This document shows, piece after piece, positions 26,847-35,879 of a stretch of DNA of 64,000 nucleotides (within the stretch, counting starts at the first letter, position 1; each line of letters starts with the position of its first letter). The notes beneath the pieces are model-generated. The model was given only the letters and a program-made list of their open reading frames with translations, was not told the origin of the DNA and searched no databases. Location of the stretch: assembly GCA_964472505.1 (NCBI GenBank), contig CAYYQW010000008.1, forward strand, positions 16,384 to 80,383, given 5' to 3'. This DNA comes from JAYEIA01 sp964472505 (GTDB lineage Bacteria; Bacteroidota; Bacteroidia; Bacteroidales; JAADGE01). The translations under genes were made by a program, and so were the position numbers.

Positions 26847-27419
26847 TTATTTAATAGCCCGCGGTTCAGCTTCGGAAATAGCCAGCGGATAAACTGCTTT
26901 AACCGCCTCTAATTGTCGCTCCGTGAGGTCTTCGTAGTTAGTTCCGAAACGCTGCATGGCCAACTCTTTTCTCAAATCATTGACGGCTTTTACAAGTTCA
27001 TTCTGCACTTGCATGTATTTGTCGTAACTGGTACCACGGTCGTTTTGCAAAGAAACAACCCCTTCCGAAACCATAACTTCTCCAAAGATAGGAACTGTTT
27101 TTGCCTTTTTTGCCGATAGATTAGCTTTGTTCAAAGGATTTTTGAAGAATTCCTTAGTCATTTCGGATAATTCATAGATACTTGTTTGATTCCCTTCAAC
27201 GGCCAATTCATCATCTCTGTTGATGAGGACTACAAAAACGTTGCGTTCTTTTTTCTTTATTTCTTCCTCTTTAGTTTCATCTTCCGGCGGAGGGGGCAGC
27301 TGTCGCATCATTCCTTCGTCGGTATCCATGGTTGTGGTAACCAGAAAGAATATAAGGAGAAGAAAAGCAATGTCAGCCATTGAGCCGGCATTTATTTCTT
27401 GTAATTTTCGTCGTGCCAT
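26847..27419 (-). CDS. exbD: ExbD/TolR-family biopolymer transport protein (first)
   Basis: This 190-residue protein has a basic N-terminus and one membrane segment, AGSMADIAFLLLIFFLVTTTMDTDEG, with the conserved membrane Asp. The periplasmic domain is longer than in classical ExbD, with the insert MRQLPPPPEDETKEEEIKKKERN and a C-terminal YEDLTERQLEAVKAVYPLAI. Two different ExbD genes in tandem after ExbB are typical for Bacteroidota TonB systems. It is 56 bp after the 152-residue membrane protein gene. Confidence 0.9.
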   Translation of the reverse strand: MARRKLQEINAGSMADIAFLLLIFFLVTTTMDTDEGMMRQLPPPPEDETKEEEIKKKERNVFVVLINRDDELAVEGNQTSIYELSEMTKEFFKNPLNKANLSAKKAKTVPIFGEVMVSEGVVSLQNDRGTSYDKYMQVQNELVKAVNDLRKELAMQRFGTNYEDLTERQLEAVKAVYPLAISEAEPRAIK

Positions 27420-27475
27420 AATTGTAAATATTATATAACTGCCCTCAGCTTAGCCAAGGGCAGTTTTAATAAAAG

Positions 27476-27934
27476 TTATTTAAATACTTTATATATTTCC
27501 GAGAATACGGCCGATAATACAGCCAATCCCAATAAGAAATACATCGTGTACAGTCCTGTGCCGACCAGTTTTAAAGTGCCGGGAACATTATCTTCGCCGG
27601 TGTAGTTCGGCATTTCCAATAGCTCGGGTGAAGCTAAGAAATTAGCAGTCAGTATAAGTGCGCCCAGTATTAATAAAGGGATAAGACTTATAAGAGCTTT
27701 TTTGGGTTCGCTTGCAATTCTGAGTGCAAAATTAACAATGGCTCCAAGGATTGCTCCTGCAGCGGCTAATGCTACAAGTACGTACCCGAATTTCAGCATT
27801 CTGCTTGCCCAGATTGTATCAACACCTTCTTCTATGGCTTCTATATTCATGAAGTAGAAGATAACGAATACAATTGTTATGGCAAACAAAACCCATTGCA
27901 AGACGTTGGTTATTTTTCCTAAATTGTCACGCAT
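27476..27934 (-). CDS. Uncharacterised membrane protein of the ExbB/ExbD operon
   Basis: This 152-residue protein has about four hydrophobic segments (near residues 13-30, 48-68, 82-100 and 128-148), so it is an integral inner-membrane protein. No conserved catalytic motif was seen. Its position between exbB (39 bp upstream) and two exbD genes is the only functional hint: it may be an accessory subunit of the proton-driven energising complex. The same small-gene position is often filled in related operons of this phylum. Confidence 0.75.
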   Translation of the reverse strand: MRDNLGKITNVLQWVLFAITIVFVIFYFMNIEAIEEGVDTIWASRMLKFGYVLVALAAAGAILGAIVNFALRIASEPKKALISLIPLLILGALILTANFLASPELLEMPNYTGEDNVPGTLKLVGTGLYTMYFLLGLAVLSAVFSEIYKVFK

Positions 27935-27973
27935 AATTTATAATATTTTTTGTGAGTATCGGGTTCGTTCTGA

Positions 27974-28804
27974 TTATTTGTTTTCGTATCGTGTAAGGAT
28001 GTCTATCAATGAGATAGAGGCATCTTCCATTTTGGTTACAATTCCGTCAATTTTTGATACAATGTAGTTGTAGAAAATTTGAAGAATTACCGCTACAATA
28101 AGACCGGATACTGTGGTAATAAGAGCGATTTTAATACCGCCTGCTACCAGACCTGCATTTACGTTACCGGCTGCTTGAATGTTATCGAACGCTTCAATCA
28201 TACCGATTACCGTACCCATGAAACCAAGCATTGGTGCAATGGCTATAAACAGGGCAATCCAAGTAAGGCCTCTTTCGAGTAATCCCATCTGAACGCTTCC
28301 GTATGAGATAACTGATTTCTCAACCACTTCCAAACCGTGATCTGCACGTGAAAGGCCTTGGTAGAAAATGCTGGCTACCGGTCCGCGTTTGTTTCTGCAA
28401 ACTTCTTTAGCTGCTTCAACACCGCCGGTTTCCAATGCCGTTTCAACCTCCTCCAGGAGTTTGTTTGTGTTTGAGTCGGCAAAATTCAGATAGATAATAC
28501 GCTCTACTGCAAGTGCCAAGCCAAGAATAAGGGCAATTAAAACGAAACTCATAAACATGGCACCACCTTCGATATATTTTTCTTTAATTACCGGGTGCAA
28601 GTTTCCGCCTTCAATTTCATCGCTCATTTCTTGTGCTTCATCGCTTGTGGCTGTTTCGGGCTCGGGCACGGTGTCATTGGCTAATGTGTCCGTTGTTTCT
28701 ACCGTAGTTGTGTCGTCACTTTCAGGACTTTGCGCATAGGCGGAATTGTTTACTCCTAAAATCAACAATCCGAAAATTGCGGCTAATGCAAATAACTTTT
28801 TCAT
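27974..28804 (-). CDS. exbB: MotA/TolQ/ExbB-family proton channel protein
   Basis: This 276-residue protein opens with a signal-like hydrophobic segment (residues 1-24, ending SAYAQ). An acidic, Thr-rich periplasmic linker of about 50 residues follows, then three transmembrane helices. The ExbB/TolQ signature is in GLTWIALFIAIAPMLGFMGTVIGM and VAGGIKIALITTVSGLIVAV, whose Thr residues line the proton path. The N-terminal extension is common in Bacteroidota ExbB. It is the first gene of the four-gene operon; the tRNA-Ser gene lies 50 bp upstream on the same strand. Confidence 0.92.
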   Translation of the reverse strand: MKKLFALAAIFGLLILGVNNSAYAQSPESDDTTTVETTDTLANDTVPEPETATSDEAQEMSDEIEGGNLHPVIKEKYIEGGAMFMSFVLIALILGLALAVERIIYLNFADSNTNKLLEEVETALETGGVEAAKEVCRNKRGPVASIFYQGLSRADHGLEVVEKSVISYGSVQMGLLERGLTWIALFIAIAPMLGFMGTVIGMIEAFDNIQAAGNVNAGLVAGGIKIALITTVSGLIVAVILQIFYNYIVSKIDGIVTKMEDASISLIDILTRYENK

Positions 28805-28854
28805 TTTTTTTGATTTAATATAGTTATTAATTTCTAAATTTTCCGGAGTTCCGG

Positions 28855-28942
28855 CGGAGAGAGCGGGATTCGAACCCGCGATACCCGGTTAGGGTATACG
28901 CGCTTTCCAGGCGCGCTCCTTCAGCCACTCGGACACCTCTCC
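28855..28942 (-). tRNA. tRNA-Ser (anticodon GGA)
   Basis: Read on the minus strand this 88-nt sequence folds as a class II tRNA. The acceptor stem is GGAGAGG with TCTCTCC (one G-U), the anticodon arm GCGCGCCTGGAAAGCGCG shows anticodon GGA, the long variable arm is TACCC-TAACC-GGGTA, and the T arm is GCGGGTTCGAATCCCGC. The discriminator is G. The 3' CCA is not encoded (CCG follows). Confidence 0.97.
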
Positions 28943-29191
28943 GGGTCTGAGTTTTTTTGATTTTCAGTTTCCGAAATTATAAAAAAAATTTAACTCTAAA
29001 AATTTTATACTAAAAATAATGGAAAAACTCAGTTTGCAGTCTGTTTTTTCTTTTCTATTTTCTTTTTTTAGTCTTTTTATATTTTTAATGCACTGACTCA
29101 ACTTGTTTATTTTCAAGACAATAAGGTCTTCGGCTGCCGGCCGGTCTTAAATTATCGAAATTTGTATTTTATTAAACATTCCGAAATATTT

Positions 29192-30232
29192 TTAATTCGT
29201 ACATATTTCCCCCGCGAGTGATTTATTTATAAAATTTATTATTTCATTTTTGTTCAGTCCTAAACCGGACAAGTACATGAGTTTTGTAATCGCAGCTTCG
29301 GTTGTCATGTCGTAGCCGCTTGCTACGCCGGCATTTTGCAGCAGACGGCTGGTTTCGTATTTGCCCATGGATACTTTTCCGCCGTGGCATTGTGTAATAT
29401 TAACCAAAGCTATACCGTCATCATTGGCTTGGCTCAATTTCTTTATAAACCAGTCATCCATAAATGCATTGCCCGATCCAAAGGTTTCCATAACTACGCC
29501 TTTGAGATTTTTTATTGAAAATACGGCATCAAAAAAATCTTTGCTTATACCGGGGAACAGTTTTATCAGCGCCACATTAGTATCTAATTTTGTTTGAATA
29601 ACGGGAACATTCTCATCTTGCGGATACCTTATGATTTGACGGTTGTATTTAATGTTTATACCGGCTTTTGCAAGTCTCGGAAAATTTGGTGAATCAAAAG
29701 CGTCGAAGTATTCGGCATTTTTTTTGGTGGTACGGTTTCCTCTGAAAAGTTGATTATCAAAATATATGCAAACTTCCGGTACAATGGCTTTCCCGTCGGC
29801 TGTTTTTGCGGCGGCAATTTCTATGGATGTAATTAGGTTTTCTTTTCCGTCGGTACGCAGAGTTTCTACCGGGAGCTGCGAGCCGGTAATTATGATAGGT
29901 TTATTAAAGTTTTGCAGAATAAAACTTAATGCCGATGAAGTATATGCCATCGTATCGGTCCCGTGCAAAATAACAAAGCCGTCGTATTGGGAGTATTTTT
30001 TTAACAGTATGTTGGCTAATTTTACCCAAGTATCGGGTTTCAGGTTTGCCGAGTCTATGGGTTGGTCAAAGGCTACAGTTTCTAATCGAAAACCAAATTT
30101 TTGAAGTGCCGGAATATTCTCGGGCAGGTAGTTAAAATCAAATGGCTTGTATGCGCCGGTTTCCGGATTGGCTATCATACCTATGGTGCCGCCGGTATAT
30201 ATAATCAGTATGGATGTTTCTTTGGAAGTCAT
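29192..30232 (-). CDS. ansA: Type I (cytoplasmic) L-asparaginase
   Basis: This 346-residue protein has both asparaginase threonine motifs: IIYTGGTIGMIANPETG near the N-terminus (nucleophile Thr) and YDGFVILHGTDTMAYTSSAL (second Thr-Asp pair). The YETSRLLQNAGVASGYDMT segment near the C-terminus is common to type I enzymes. No signal peptide is present, which supports the cytoplasmic type I form. It hydrolyses asparagine to aspartate and ammonia. Its start is only 4 bp after the TatD gene, so the two are an operon. Confidence 0.94.
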   Translation of the reverse strand: MTSKETSILIIYTGGTIGMIANPETGAYKPFDFNYLPENIPALQKFGFRLETVAFDQPIDSANLKPDTWVKLANILLKKYSQYDGFVILHGTDTMAYTSSALSFILQNFNKPIIITGSQLPVETLRTDGKENLITSIEIAAAKTADGKAIVPEVCIYFDNQLFRGNRTTKKNAEYFDAFDSPNFPRLAKAGINIKYNRQIIRYPQDENVPVIQTKLDTNVALIKLFPGISKDFFDAVFSIKNLKGVVMETFGSGNAFMDDWFIKKLSQANDDGIALVNITQCHGGKVSMGKYETSRLLQNAGVASGYDMTTEAAITKLMYLSGLGLNKNEIINFINKSLAGEICTN

Positions 30233-30236
30233 GGTT

Positions 30237-31022
30237 TTAATTATTTAGCTTAAAATTATTGAACAATTCAGCTGCATTTTTTTCGCTTATTTCTGAAATC
30301 TCATCTAAACTTTTGCCGTAAATATCGGCAATTTTTTCGACTATGTATATAAGGTGTTTACTTTCATTTCGTTTTCCCCGTTTCGGACTTGGCGAAAGAT
30401 AAGGTGAGTCGGTTTCCGGAACAATATATTCAAGCGGAATTTCTTTTATGCTTTTATCTAAATCTGAGTTTTTAAATGTGACAATACCGTTAATTCCTAT
30501 TTTAAAACTTTCAAGCTCGCAAATACGTTTAGCCTGTTTTGCATTTCCGGTAAAACTGTGAAATACTCCGCTTAGATTTTTGTCATGCTGTTCTTTTATA
30601 ATGCTAAAAGCTTCTTCAAAAGCATTGCGCACATGTATAATGATGGGTATGCGGTATTTTTTTGCCCATTCAATTTGTCGGCTGAAGGCTTCTTCCTGTT
30701 CGTTTCTGTAGGTGGTGTCCCAATACAGGTCAATTCCGGTTTCGCCTACGGCAATGTATTTACCGCTTGCCAATTCTTCTTCTGCAAGTTTTAGTTCTTG
30801 TTCAAAATCCTCCTTAACGGAAGACGGATGAAGCCCGGCAGCTGCAAAACAGTTTTTCGGATAGCGTTCAAGCATTTCTCTTTGTACTTCGATGTATTTA
30901 GAATCGATGGCCGGCAGTACCATGCGTTTAATGCCGGCATTTATGGCGGCTTTTACGCATTCATCTCGATCGCCGTCAAATTGTTCAGAGTAAAGATGCG
31001 TGTGTGTATCGGTAAAAGTCAT
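30237..31022 (-). CDS. TatD-family metal-dependent hydrolase
   Basis: This 261-residue TIM-barrel amidohydrolase has the metal ligands in order: TDTHTHLYSEQFDGD (HxH), GETGIDLYWD (Glu), IPIIIHVRNAFEEA (His), SGVFHSFTGN (His) and VPETDSPYLSP (Asp). TatD proteins are Mg-dependent 3'-5' exonucleases or related deoxyribonucleases in DNA repair and turnover. It is the first gene of a two-gene unit with ansA. A divergent promoter for the plus-strand neighbour lies just above its start. Confidence 0.93.
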   Translation of the reverse strand: MTFTDTHTHLYSEQFDGDRDECVKAAINAGIKRMVLPAIDSKYIEVQREMLERYPKNCFAAAGLHPSSVKEDFEQELKLAEEELASGKYIAVGETGIDLYWDTTYRNEQEEAFSRQIEWAKKYRIPIIIHVRNAFEEAFSIIKEQHDKNLSGVFHSFTGNAKQAKRICELESFKIGINGIVTFKNSDLDKSIKEIPLEYIVPETDSPYLSPSPKRGKRNESKHLIYIVEKIADIYGKSLDEISEISEKNAAELFNNFKLNN

Positions 31023-31047
31023 GACTTTTTTTGCAAAACTATAATTT

Positions 31048-31078
31048 TTTGTCGGAACGGCTTTATAAATTACATTTG
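31048..31078 (+). promoter_or_regulatory. Bacteroidota-type promoter
   Basis: TTTG at 31048-31051 and TACATTTG at 31071-31078, separated by 19 bp, match both the -33 and -7 boxes at the expected spacing. It ends 45 bp before the ATG at 31123 and should drive that small membrane protein. Confidence 0.55.
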
Positions 31079-31122
31079 TATCACTTTCAGTCGTTCAATT
31101 TTTTTTTTAAAATGATAGTATT

Positions 31123-31533
31123 ATGAAGCGTTTATTTATTTTACTTGCGTTTATCTTTGGTATAATTGTATTTGCCGGCGCAGCCGAGTCCGAAACTCGG
31201 TATGCCGAAACAGCTGCCAAACAGGAAATTGTATCGGAGGGTATTCCTATACCCGTAGATTTGGTGAACGAAAAGCAATCATTTTTTAAGCGCAGTTTTT
31301 TCCGTCTTAAAGCAGCCTTACATCCCGGTAACTTCCCTTCTTTTTTATGGTCTTTTCTGATAAGTGCAATCGGTGCCTATACAATCTACGGTTTGGTACT
31401 TGGCCCGCTTTCGGTTTTGGCCGTTTATTTTATGGCCAAAAAAAAGAAATCGGAAGTCATGAAAGCCGTTTGGGGTTGGCTTACCGGTACCGCAGTTGGC
31501 TTGGGTGTCTGGATATTGATACGAGTAATTTAA
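31123..31533 (+). CDS. Small membrane protein, unknown function
   Basis: This 136-residue protein begins with a signal-like segment (MKRLFILLAFIFGIIVFAGA). After a hydrophilic stretch to about residue 70 come two further hydrophobic segments (SFLWSFLISAIGAYTIYGLV with the following LSVLAVYFM, then AVWGWLTGTAVGLGVWILIRV) separated by a lysine-rich loop. No family was recognised. A promoter with both boxes lies upstream. It overlaps the 3' end of the opposing gene by 4 bp, tail to tail. Confidence 0.7.
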   Translation: MKRLFILLAFIFGIIVFAGAAESETRYAETAAKQEIVSEGIPIPVDLVNEKQSFFKRSFFRLKAALHPGNFPSFLWSFLISAIGAYTIYGLVLGPLSVLAVYFMAKKKKSEVMKAVWGWLTGTAVGLGVWILIRVI

Positions 31534-31997
31534 TTCTTTTTGACATATTTATCCAAAACCTCGTACAACTCTTCTCGCTCCGTTTTATTGAGTGCCGATA
31601 AGCTTAGCGAGGGAAAAACAAAACGCCCCTTATTGCTCTCGGCAATAATTACTATTTCATGCCTGAGATTAAAAATGCTGCTTTTTACCTCGTAAGATTT
31701 AATGGTATTAGCCGGCAGTTTAAACGCTTTGTATGAACGCAAAAACGGATGCGCCGAATAATATCTTACCATAATAGAGTCGCCCGTATCCTGAAGATAA
31801 AAATAATTCAATCGTAAGGCCAACATACTAAAGTAGGCTAAGACAATGAGTATTAACATGGTAAGAAAAGCCGTTCTTACATATTCTTCATTGGGTTCAA
31901 ACAAATAGTAAGCGCCCAGTGCGAAAATCAGCACCAATTGCAGAATATAGAAAATTTTTATTTTTGCGGTTCTTAATTTATTATCAATGGTTGTCAT
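31530..31997 (-). CDS. Membrane-anchored protein with PH-like domain, unknown function
   Basis: This 155-residue protein has two N-terminal transmembrane segments (about residues 15-31 and 40-60). A soluble domain of about 90 residues follows (YFYLQDTGDSIMVRYYSAHP... to ELYEVLDKYVKKN) whose strand pattern resembles bacterial PH-like domains. No catalytic residues were seen. Function unknown; it is likely an inner-membrane protein with a cytoplasmic domain. It is convergent with the 136-residue membrane protein gene. Confidence 0.65.
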   Translation of the reverse strand: MTTIDNKLRTAKIKIFYILQLVLIFALGAYYLFEPNEEYVRTAFLTMLILIVLAYFSMLALRLNYFYLQDTGDSIMVRYYSAHPFLRSYKAFKLPANTIKSYEVKSSIFNLRHEIVIIAESNKGRFVFPSLSLSALNKTEREELYEVLDKYVKKN

Positions 31998-32240
31998 TTT
32001 TTAGAGCTTTTCTGTTTTGATGGTAAAGGAAATACAAATCAGGGAAATTTTCAAGTTTTTCTTGATACGAAAATATGCAAAAGTACACTAAAAAAAACTT
32101 TTTATGGTAGAATAACATGCGTTAGTAAACTTGTTTTGGATATTTGAACCAAGGGCTTACTTTTGAGTATATTCCGAATTATTTACCACTTTTTTTTAAA
32201 TTAGCAGAATATTTATTTAGTTAACTTAACAACAAACATT

Positions 32241-34418
32241 ATGTTAAAAAAAATTCTTTCATTATTACTTATTATTTCTCTCTTAAGCAACCTTAGTGTA
32301 CGTGCCGAGGGTGATGACGAGGGAATGTGGATGCCCTTCCTGATTCAGAAATTGAACATGAAGAAGATGCAAAAAATGGGACTGGAATTGACCGCTGAAG
32401 ATATATACAGCGCCAATAAAAGCAGCCTTAAAGATGCCATTGTAGCCCTTGACCACGGCTCATGTACCGGTGAAATTGTTTCACCCGACGGGCTTTTCCT
32501 TACCAATCATCATTGCGGATACGGTGAAATACAAGCCCACAGCACGGTCGAAAATGACTATCTGACTGAAGGTTTTGTAGCTTGGTCCAAAAAAGAAGAG
32601 CTTCCCAATCCCGGTAAAACGGTTTCTTTCCTGATAAGCGCCGAAGATGTTACCGATAAAATTCTCGCAAAACTTTCCGATGAAATGGATGAGGAAGAAC
32701 GCCAAATGATGATTCGAAAAGTTTCCAAAGAACTTGAAGAAGAAGCCGTTGGAGATACGCACTACACCGCCGAAGTACAGAGTTTTTACAAAGGAAATAA
32801 TTTCTATATTTTTGTTTACGAAACATTCAAAGACGTACGATTGGTTTATGCTCCGCCTTCTTCCGTTGGTAAATACGGTGCCGATACCGATAACTGGATG
32901 TGGCCGCGTCATACAGGCGACTTTGCAATATTTAGAGTATATGCCGATAAAGACGGAAATCCTGCTGAATATTCCGAAGATAACGTGCCTTATAAGCCGC
33001 GTCATTATTTGACTATTTCAGGCAAAGGTTACGAAAAAGGCGATTTTGCCATGGTTTTGGGCTACCCCGGAAGCACTTCCAGATATCTTACTGCGAAAGG
33101 TGTAGAGCAAGTTATGGAGAATGAAAACAAAATTCGTATCAAATTGCGCGAAACCAAGCAGGAAATTATGAAAGCCGAAATGGATAAGAGTGATAAAGTG
33201 CGTATTCAATATGCTTCAAAATATTCACGTTCCACCAATTATTATAAATATTCAATTGGCCAAAACAGAGGTTTGAAAAACCTAAATGTAATTGGTAAGA
33301 AGAAAGCGCTCGAAATACAATTGATGACCTGGGTAAACGAAAACAAAGAACGAAAAGCCAAATACGGCGATATGTTGAAACTGATTAATAATGCCGTAGA
33401 AAAATCCGATGAATACGACCGTGCTTTTAATTATTGGATAGAAGCTTTATGGATTGGAGCCGAGTTTCCGCGTTTTGCTTTAAATTCATCGCGAAGCATG
33501 CAAGAGTATGTTATGACCAAAGATGAAGATTTGAAAAAAGAGTTGGAAGAAACAGCCAAAGAGTTTTTCAAAGATTATTATCAGCCCATCGACAAAAAAA
33601 TGTTTACGGCGATGATGAAGATGTATAAAATGGATCTTGATGAGAAATTTTATCCCGCATTTTTCGAAACCGTTGAAAATGACTACAACGGAAGTTTTGA
33701 ACAATATGCCGATTCTATTTTTGAAAATTCGCTGTTTACAGATGAAGACCGATTTATGGCATTTCTGGAAGACCCCAAACCGGAAGCCATGCAGGGCGAT
33801 TTAGCTTTGGAAGTGGCTCAATCGGCCATTGCGTTATACCAAACCATACAGCAGGCTACCCAAGAACTGAATTACCAAAAACAAAATGGTGAGCGGCTGT
33901 ATATGGATGCACTCCAAAAAATGAAAAGCAATGAGGCTCTGTATCCGGATGCCAATTCAAGCATGCGCTTTACATACGGAACAGTAGGCGATTATGAACC
34001 TCGCGATGCCGTTCTTTATACGCATTATACAACTTTAGAAGGTTATATGGAAAAGGAAGAAGAAGGATCTGAAAAAACCGCCGAGTTTTATGTTCATCAG
34101 AAAATAAAAGATTTATACAATGCCAAAGATTATGGCCGATACGGAGTTACGCTTCCTAACGGAGAAAAACAAATGGTCGTTAATTTTACAACCGATAACG
34201 ATATTACCGGAGGAAACTCAGGCAGCCCCGTACTAAACGGCAAAGGACATCTTATCGGCATAGCTTTTGACGGCAACTGGGAAGCCATGAGCGGTGATAT
34301 CGCATTTGAGACCGAATTGCAAAAATGTATTAATGTGGATATTCGTTTCGTACTTTTTGTAATGGACAAATATTCCGGAGCTCAACATTTATTGGATGAG
34401 ATGAAAATCGTATTTTAA
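32241..34418 (+). CDS. S46-family dipeptidyl-peptidase, DPP7-like
   Basis: This 725-residue protein has a signal peptide (residues 1 to about 22). A trypsin-like double-beta-barrel is split by a helical insert, as in DPP7/DPP11. Catalytic residues are visible: His91 in SPDGLFLTNHHCGYG, Asp in DTDNWMWPRHTGDFAIF and Ser660 in TGGNSGSPVLNG. In the family, the residue 18 after the catalytic Ser sets P1 preference: Gly in DPP7 (hydrophobic P1), Arg in DPP11 (acidic P1). Here it is Gly678 (FDGNWEA), which predicts DPP7-like specificity. These periplasmic enzymes release dipeptides for asaccharolytic growth. A terminator follows at 34452. Confidence 0.93.
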   Translation: MLKKILSLLLIISLLSNLSVRAEGDDEGMWMPFLIQKLNMKKMQKMGLELTAEDIYSANKSSLKDAIVALDHGSCTGEIVSPDGLFLTNHHCGYGEIQAHSTVENDYLTEGFVAWSKKEELPNPGKTVSFLISAEDVTDKILAKLSDEMDEEERQMMIRKVSKELEEEAVGDTHYTAEVQSFYKGNNFYIFVYETFKDVRLVYAPPSSVGKYGADTDNWMWPRHTGDFAIFRVYADKDGNPAEYSEDNVPYKPRHYLTISGKGYEKGDFAMVLGYPGSTSRYLTAKGVEQVMENENKIRIKLRETKQEIMKAEMDKSDKVRIQYASKYSRSTNYYKYSIGQNRGLKNLNVIGKKKALEIQLMTWVNENKERKAKYGDMLKLINNAVEKSDEYDRAFNYWIEALWIGAEFPRFALNSSRSMQEYVMTKDEDLKKELEETAKEFFKDYYQPIDKKMFTAMMKMYKMDLDEKFYPAFFETVENDYNGSFEQYADSIFENSLFTDEDRFMAFLEDPKPEAMQGDLALEVAQSAIALYQTIQQATQELNYQKQNGERLYMDALQKMKSNEALYPDANSSMRFTYGTVGDYEPRDAVLYTHYTTLEGYMEKEEEGSEKTAEFYVHQKIKDLYNAKDYGRYGVTLPNGEKQMVVNFTTDNDITGGNSGSPVLNGKGHLIGIAFDGNWEAMSGDIAFETELQKCINVDIRFVLFVMDKYSGAQHLLDEMKIVF

Positions 34419-34451
34419 TGAAGATAAAGAAGAATTAACTTTTATTTTGAG

Positions 34452-34490
34452 AGCAGTTCTGTACTATTTAATGCAGAACTGCTTTTTTTT
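34452..34490 (+). terminator. Rho-independent terminator of the S46 peptidase gene
   Basis: AGCAGTTCTG (34452-34461) and CAGAACTGCT (34474-34483) pair perfectly over 10 bp and are followed by a run of T to 34490. Confidence 0.88.
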
Positions 34491-34533
34491 ATGAAAAAAT
34501 CTATGATTTACTGAAATAATTTGAGCAAATTAT

Positions 34534-34541
34534 TAAATTTG
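34534..34541 (+). promoter_or_regulatory. Candidate -7 box for the adaptor gene
   Basis: TAAATTTG matches TAnnTTTG and lies 31 bp before the ATG at 34572. No -33 box at the expected spacing was recognised. Confidence 0.4.
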
Positions 34542-34571
34542 TGTGGATTTAAGAATGGCTAAAACAAAGCA

Positions 34572-35879
34572 ATGAGCAAAAAACTAAAAATCGGATTAAT
34601 ATCTGCAGGAGTAATTATTGTAGTTCTTTTTATATTAAAAGCATCGGGGCTTTTGGGTGGGGCAGATTCGCCGGAGGTAAGTATCGAAAAGGCACAGATG
34701 CGTACGATAACCGAGATAATTTCAGCCAACGGAAAAATCCGGCCGGAGACCGAAGTTAAAATCAGCTCGGATGTATCCGGTGAAATCGTTGAGCTTTCCG
34801 TAACAGAAGGGCAGGAGATTAAACAGGGCGAATTACTTTTAAAAATTAAGCCCGATATTTATTTGTCTTCGGTAGAACGTGCCAATGCCGGACTCAATCA
34901 GGCAAAAGCACAGTTGGCTCAAGCCCGAGCCAGATTAATTCAGGCTGAAGCCTCTTTTGAGCAGGCTAAGCTGAGTTATGAACGTAACAAAAAGCTTTAT
35001 GAACAAAAAACCATATCACAGGCTGAATTTGAACAATCGCAGACCAATTTTAAATCGGCAAAAGCAGAAACCGAGGCAGCCAAACAAACGGTAAATGCAG
35101 CAATATATACCGTAAAAAGTGCAGCAGCAAGTTTAAAAGAAACTCGTGAGAATCTTGACAAAACCAGTATTTATGCCCCAATGACCGGAACCGTTTCGCG
35201 CCTGAATGTGGAAAAAGGTGAGCGTGTGGTAGGAACCATGCAAATGGCCGGTACAGAGCTATTGCGCATTGCCAAAATGGATAAAATGGAGGTGATTACC
35301 GAAGTGAATGAAAACGATATTGTAAAAGTAAGCCACGGAGATACAGCAATAATAGAAGTGGATGCATACTTGGGTAAGAAATTTAAAGGCGTGGTAAGCG
35401 AAATAGCTAATTCATCCGGCGGTACGGGAGCCGTGCAAATTTCGTCGGAAGATATTACCAATTTTGAAGTAAAAATATTACTGCTTCCCGAGTCTTATGC
35501 TGATTTGTTGGAAGAAAATCCCGAAAAATACCCTTTTCGGCCCGGAATGTCCGCTACGGCTGATATTCAAACCAAAACTCTGAAAAACATATTAACCGTT
35601 CCCATAAAAGCCGTTACCACCCGCGAAGATACTGCAAGCGAGCAAGAAAATAAGCTCAATGAGCAAATGGTCGTTGTGTTTAAATACAAGGAAAATGAAA
35701 CCGTAGATATGCAACAGGTAGAAACCGGCATACAGGACGATGAGTACATACAAGTACTTGAAGGCTTGGAAGAAGGAGATGAGGTGGTTACAGACCCTTA
35801 CAATATGGTTTCAAACCGTTTGCGTGATAAACAACAGGTGCAAAAAGTGGAAAAAGAGAAATTATATACGGAGAAATAA
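34572..35879 (+). CDS. HlyD/MacA-like periplasmic adaptor (RND/ABC efflux type), orphan
   Basis: This 435-residue membrane-fusion protein has an N-terminal anchor (residues about 5-24). It has a lipoyl half (ISSDVSGEIVELSVTEGQEI), a long coiled-coil hairpin rich in Ala/Gln (about 90-195), the second lipoyl half (TSIYAPMTGTVSRLNVEKGERV) and beta-barrel domains ending with GLEEGDEVVTDP. Such adaptors link an inner-membrane MacB-type ABC or RND pump to an outer-membrane TolC channel. In Bacteroidota it is normally followed by ABC permease/ATPase genes. Here none follow: a hairpin terminator and a repeat-rich region come next, then gdhA on the other strand. The partners must be elsewhere or have been lost. 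Confidence 0.88.
   Translation: MSKKLKIGLISAGVIIVVLFILKASGLLGGADSPEVSIEKAQMRTITEIISANGKIRPETEVKISSDVSGEIVELSVTEGQEIKQGELLLKIKPDIYLSSVERANAGLNQAKAQLAQARARLIQAEASFEQAKLSYERNKKLYEQKTISQAEFEQSQTNFKSAKAETEAAKQTVNAAIYTVKSAAASLKETRENLDKTSIYAPMTGTVSRLNVEKGERVVGTMQMAGTELLRIAKMDKMEVITEVNENDIVKVSHGDTAIIEVDAYLGKKFKGVVSEIANSSGGTGAVQISSEDITNFEVKILLLPESYADLLEENPEKYPFRPGMSATADIQTKTLKNILTVPIKAVTTREDTASEQENKLNEQMVVVFKYKENETVDMQQVETGIQDDEYIQVLEGLEEGDEVVTDPYNMVSNRLRDKQQVQKVEKEKLYTEK

Noticed and set aside
29090..29160. Terminator-like GC block with CCGGCCGG between tRNA-Ser and ansA
   Set aside because: The halves are direct rather than inverted (GTCTT twice), and only the short CCGGCCGG palindrome is symmetric, so no stable hairpin was supported.
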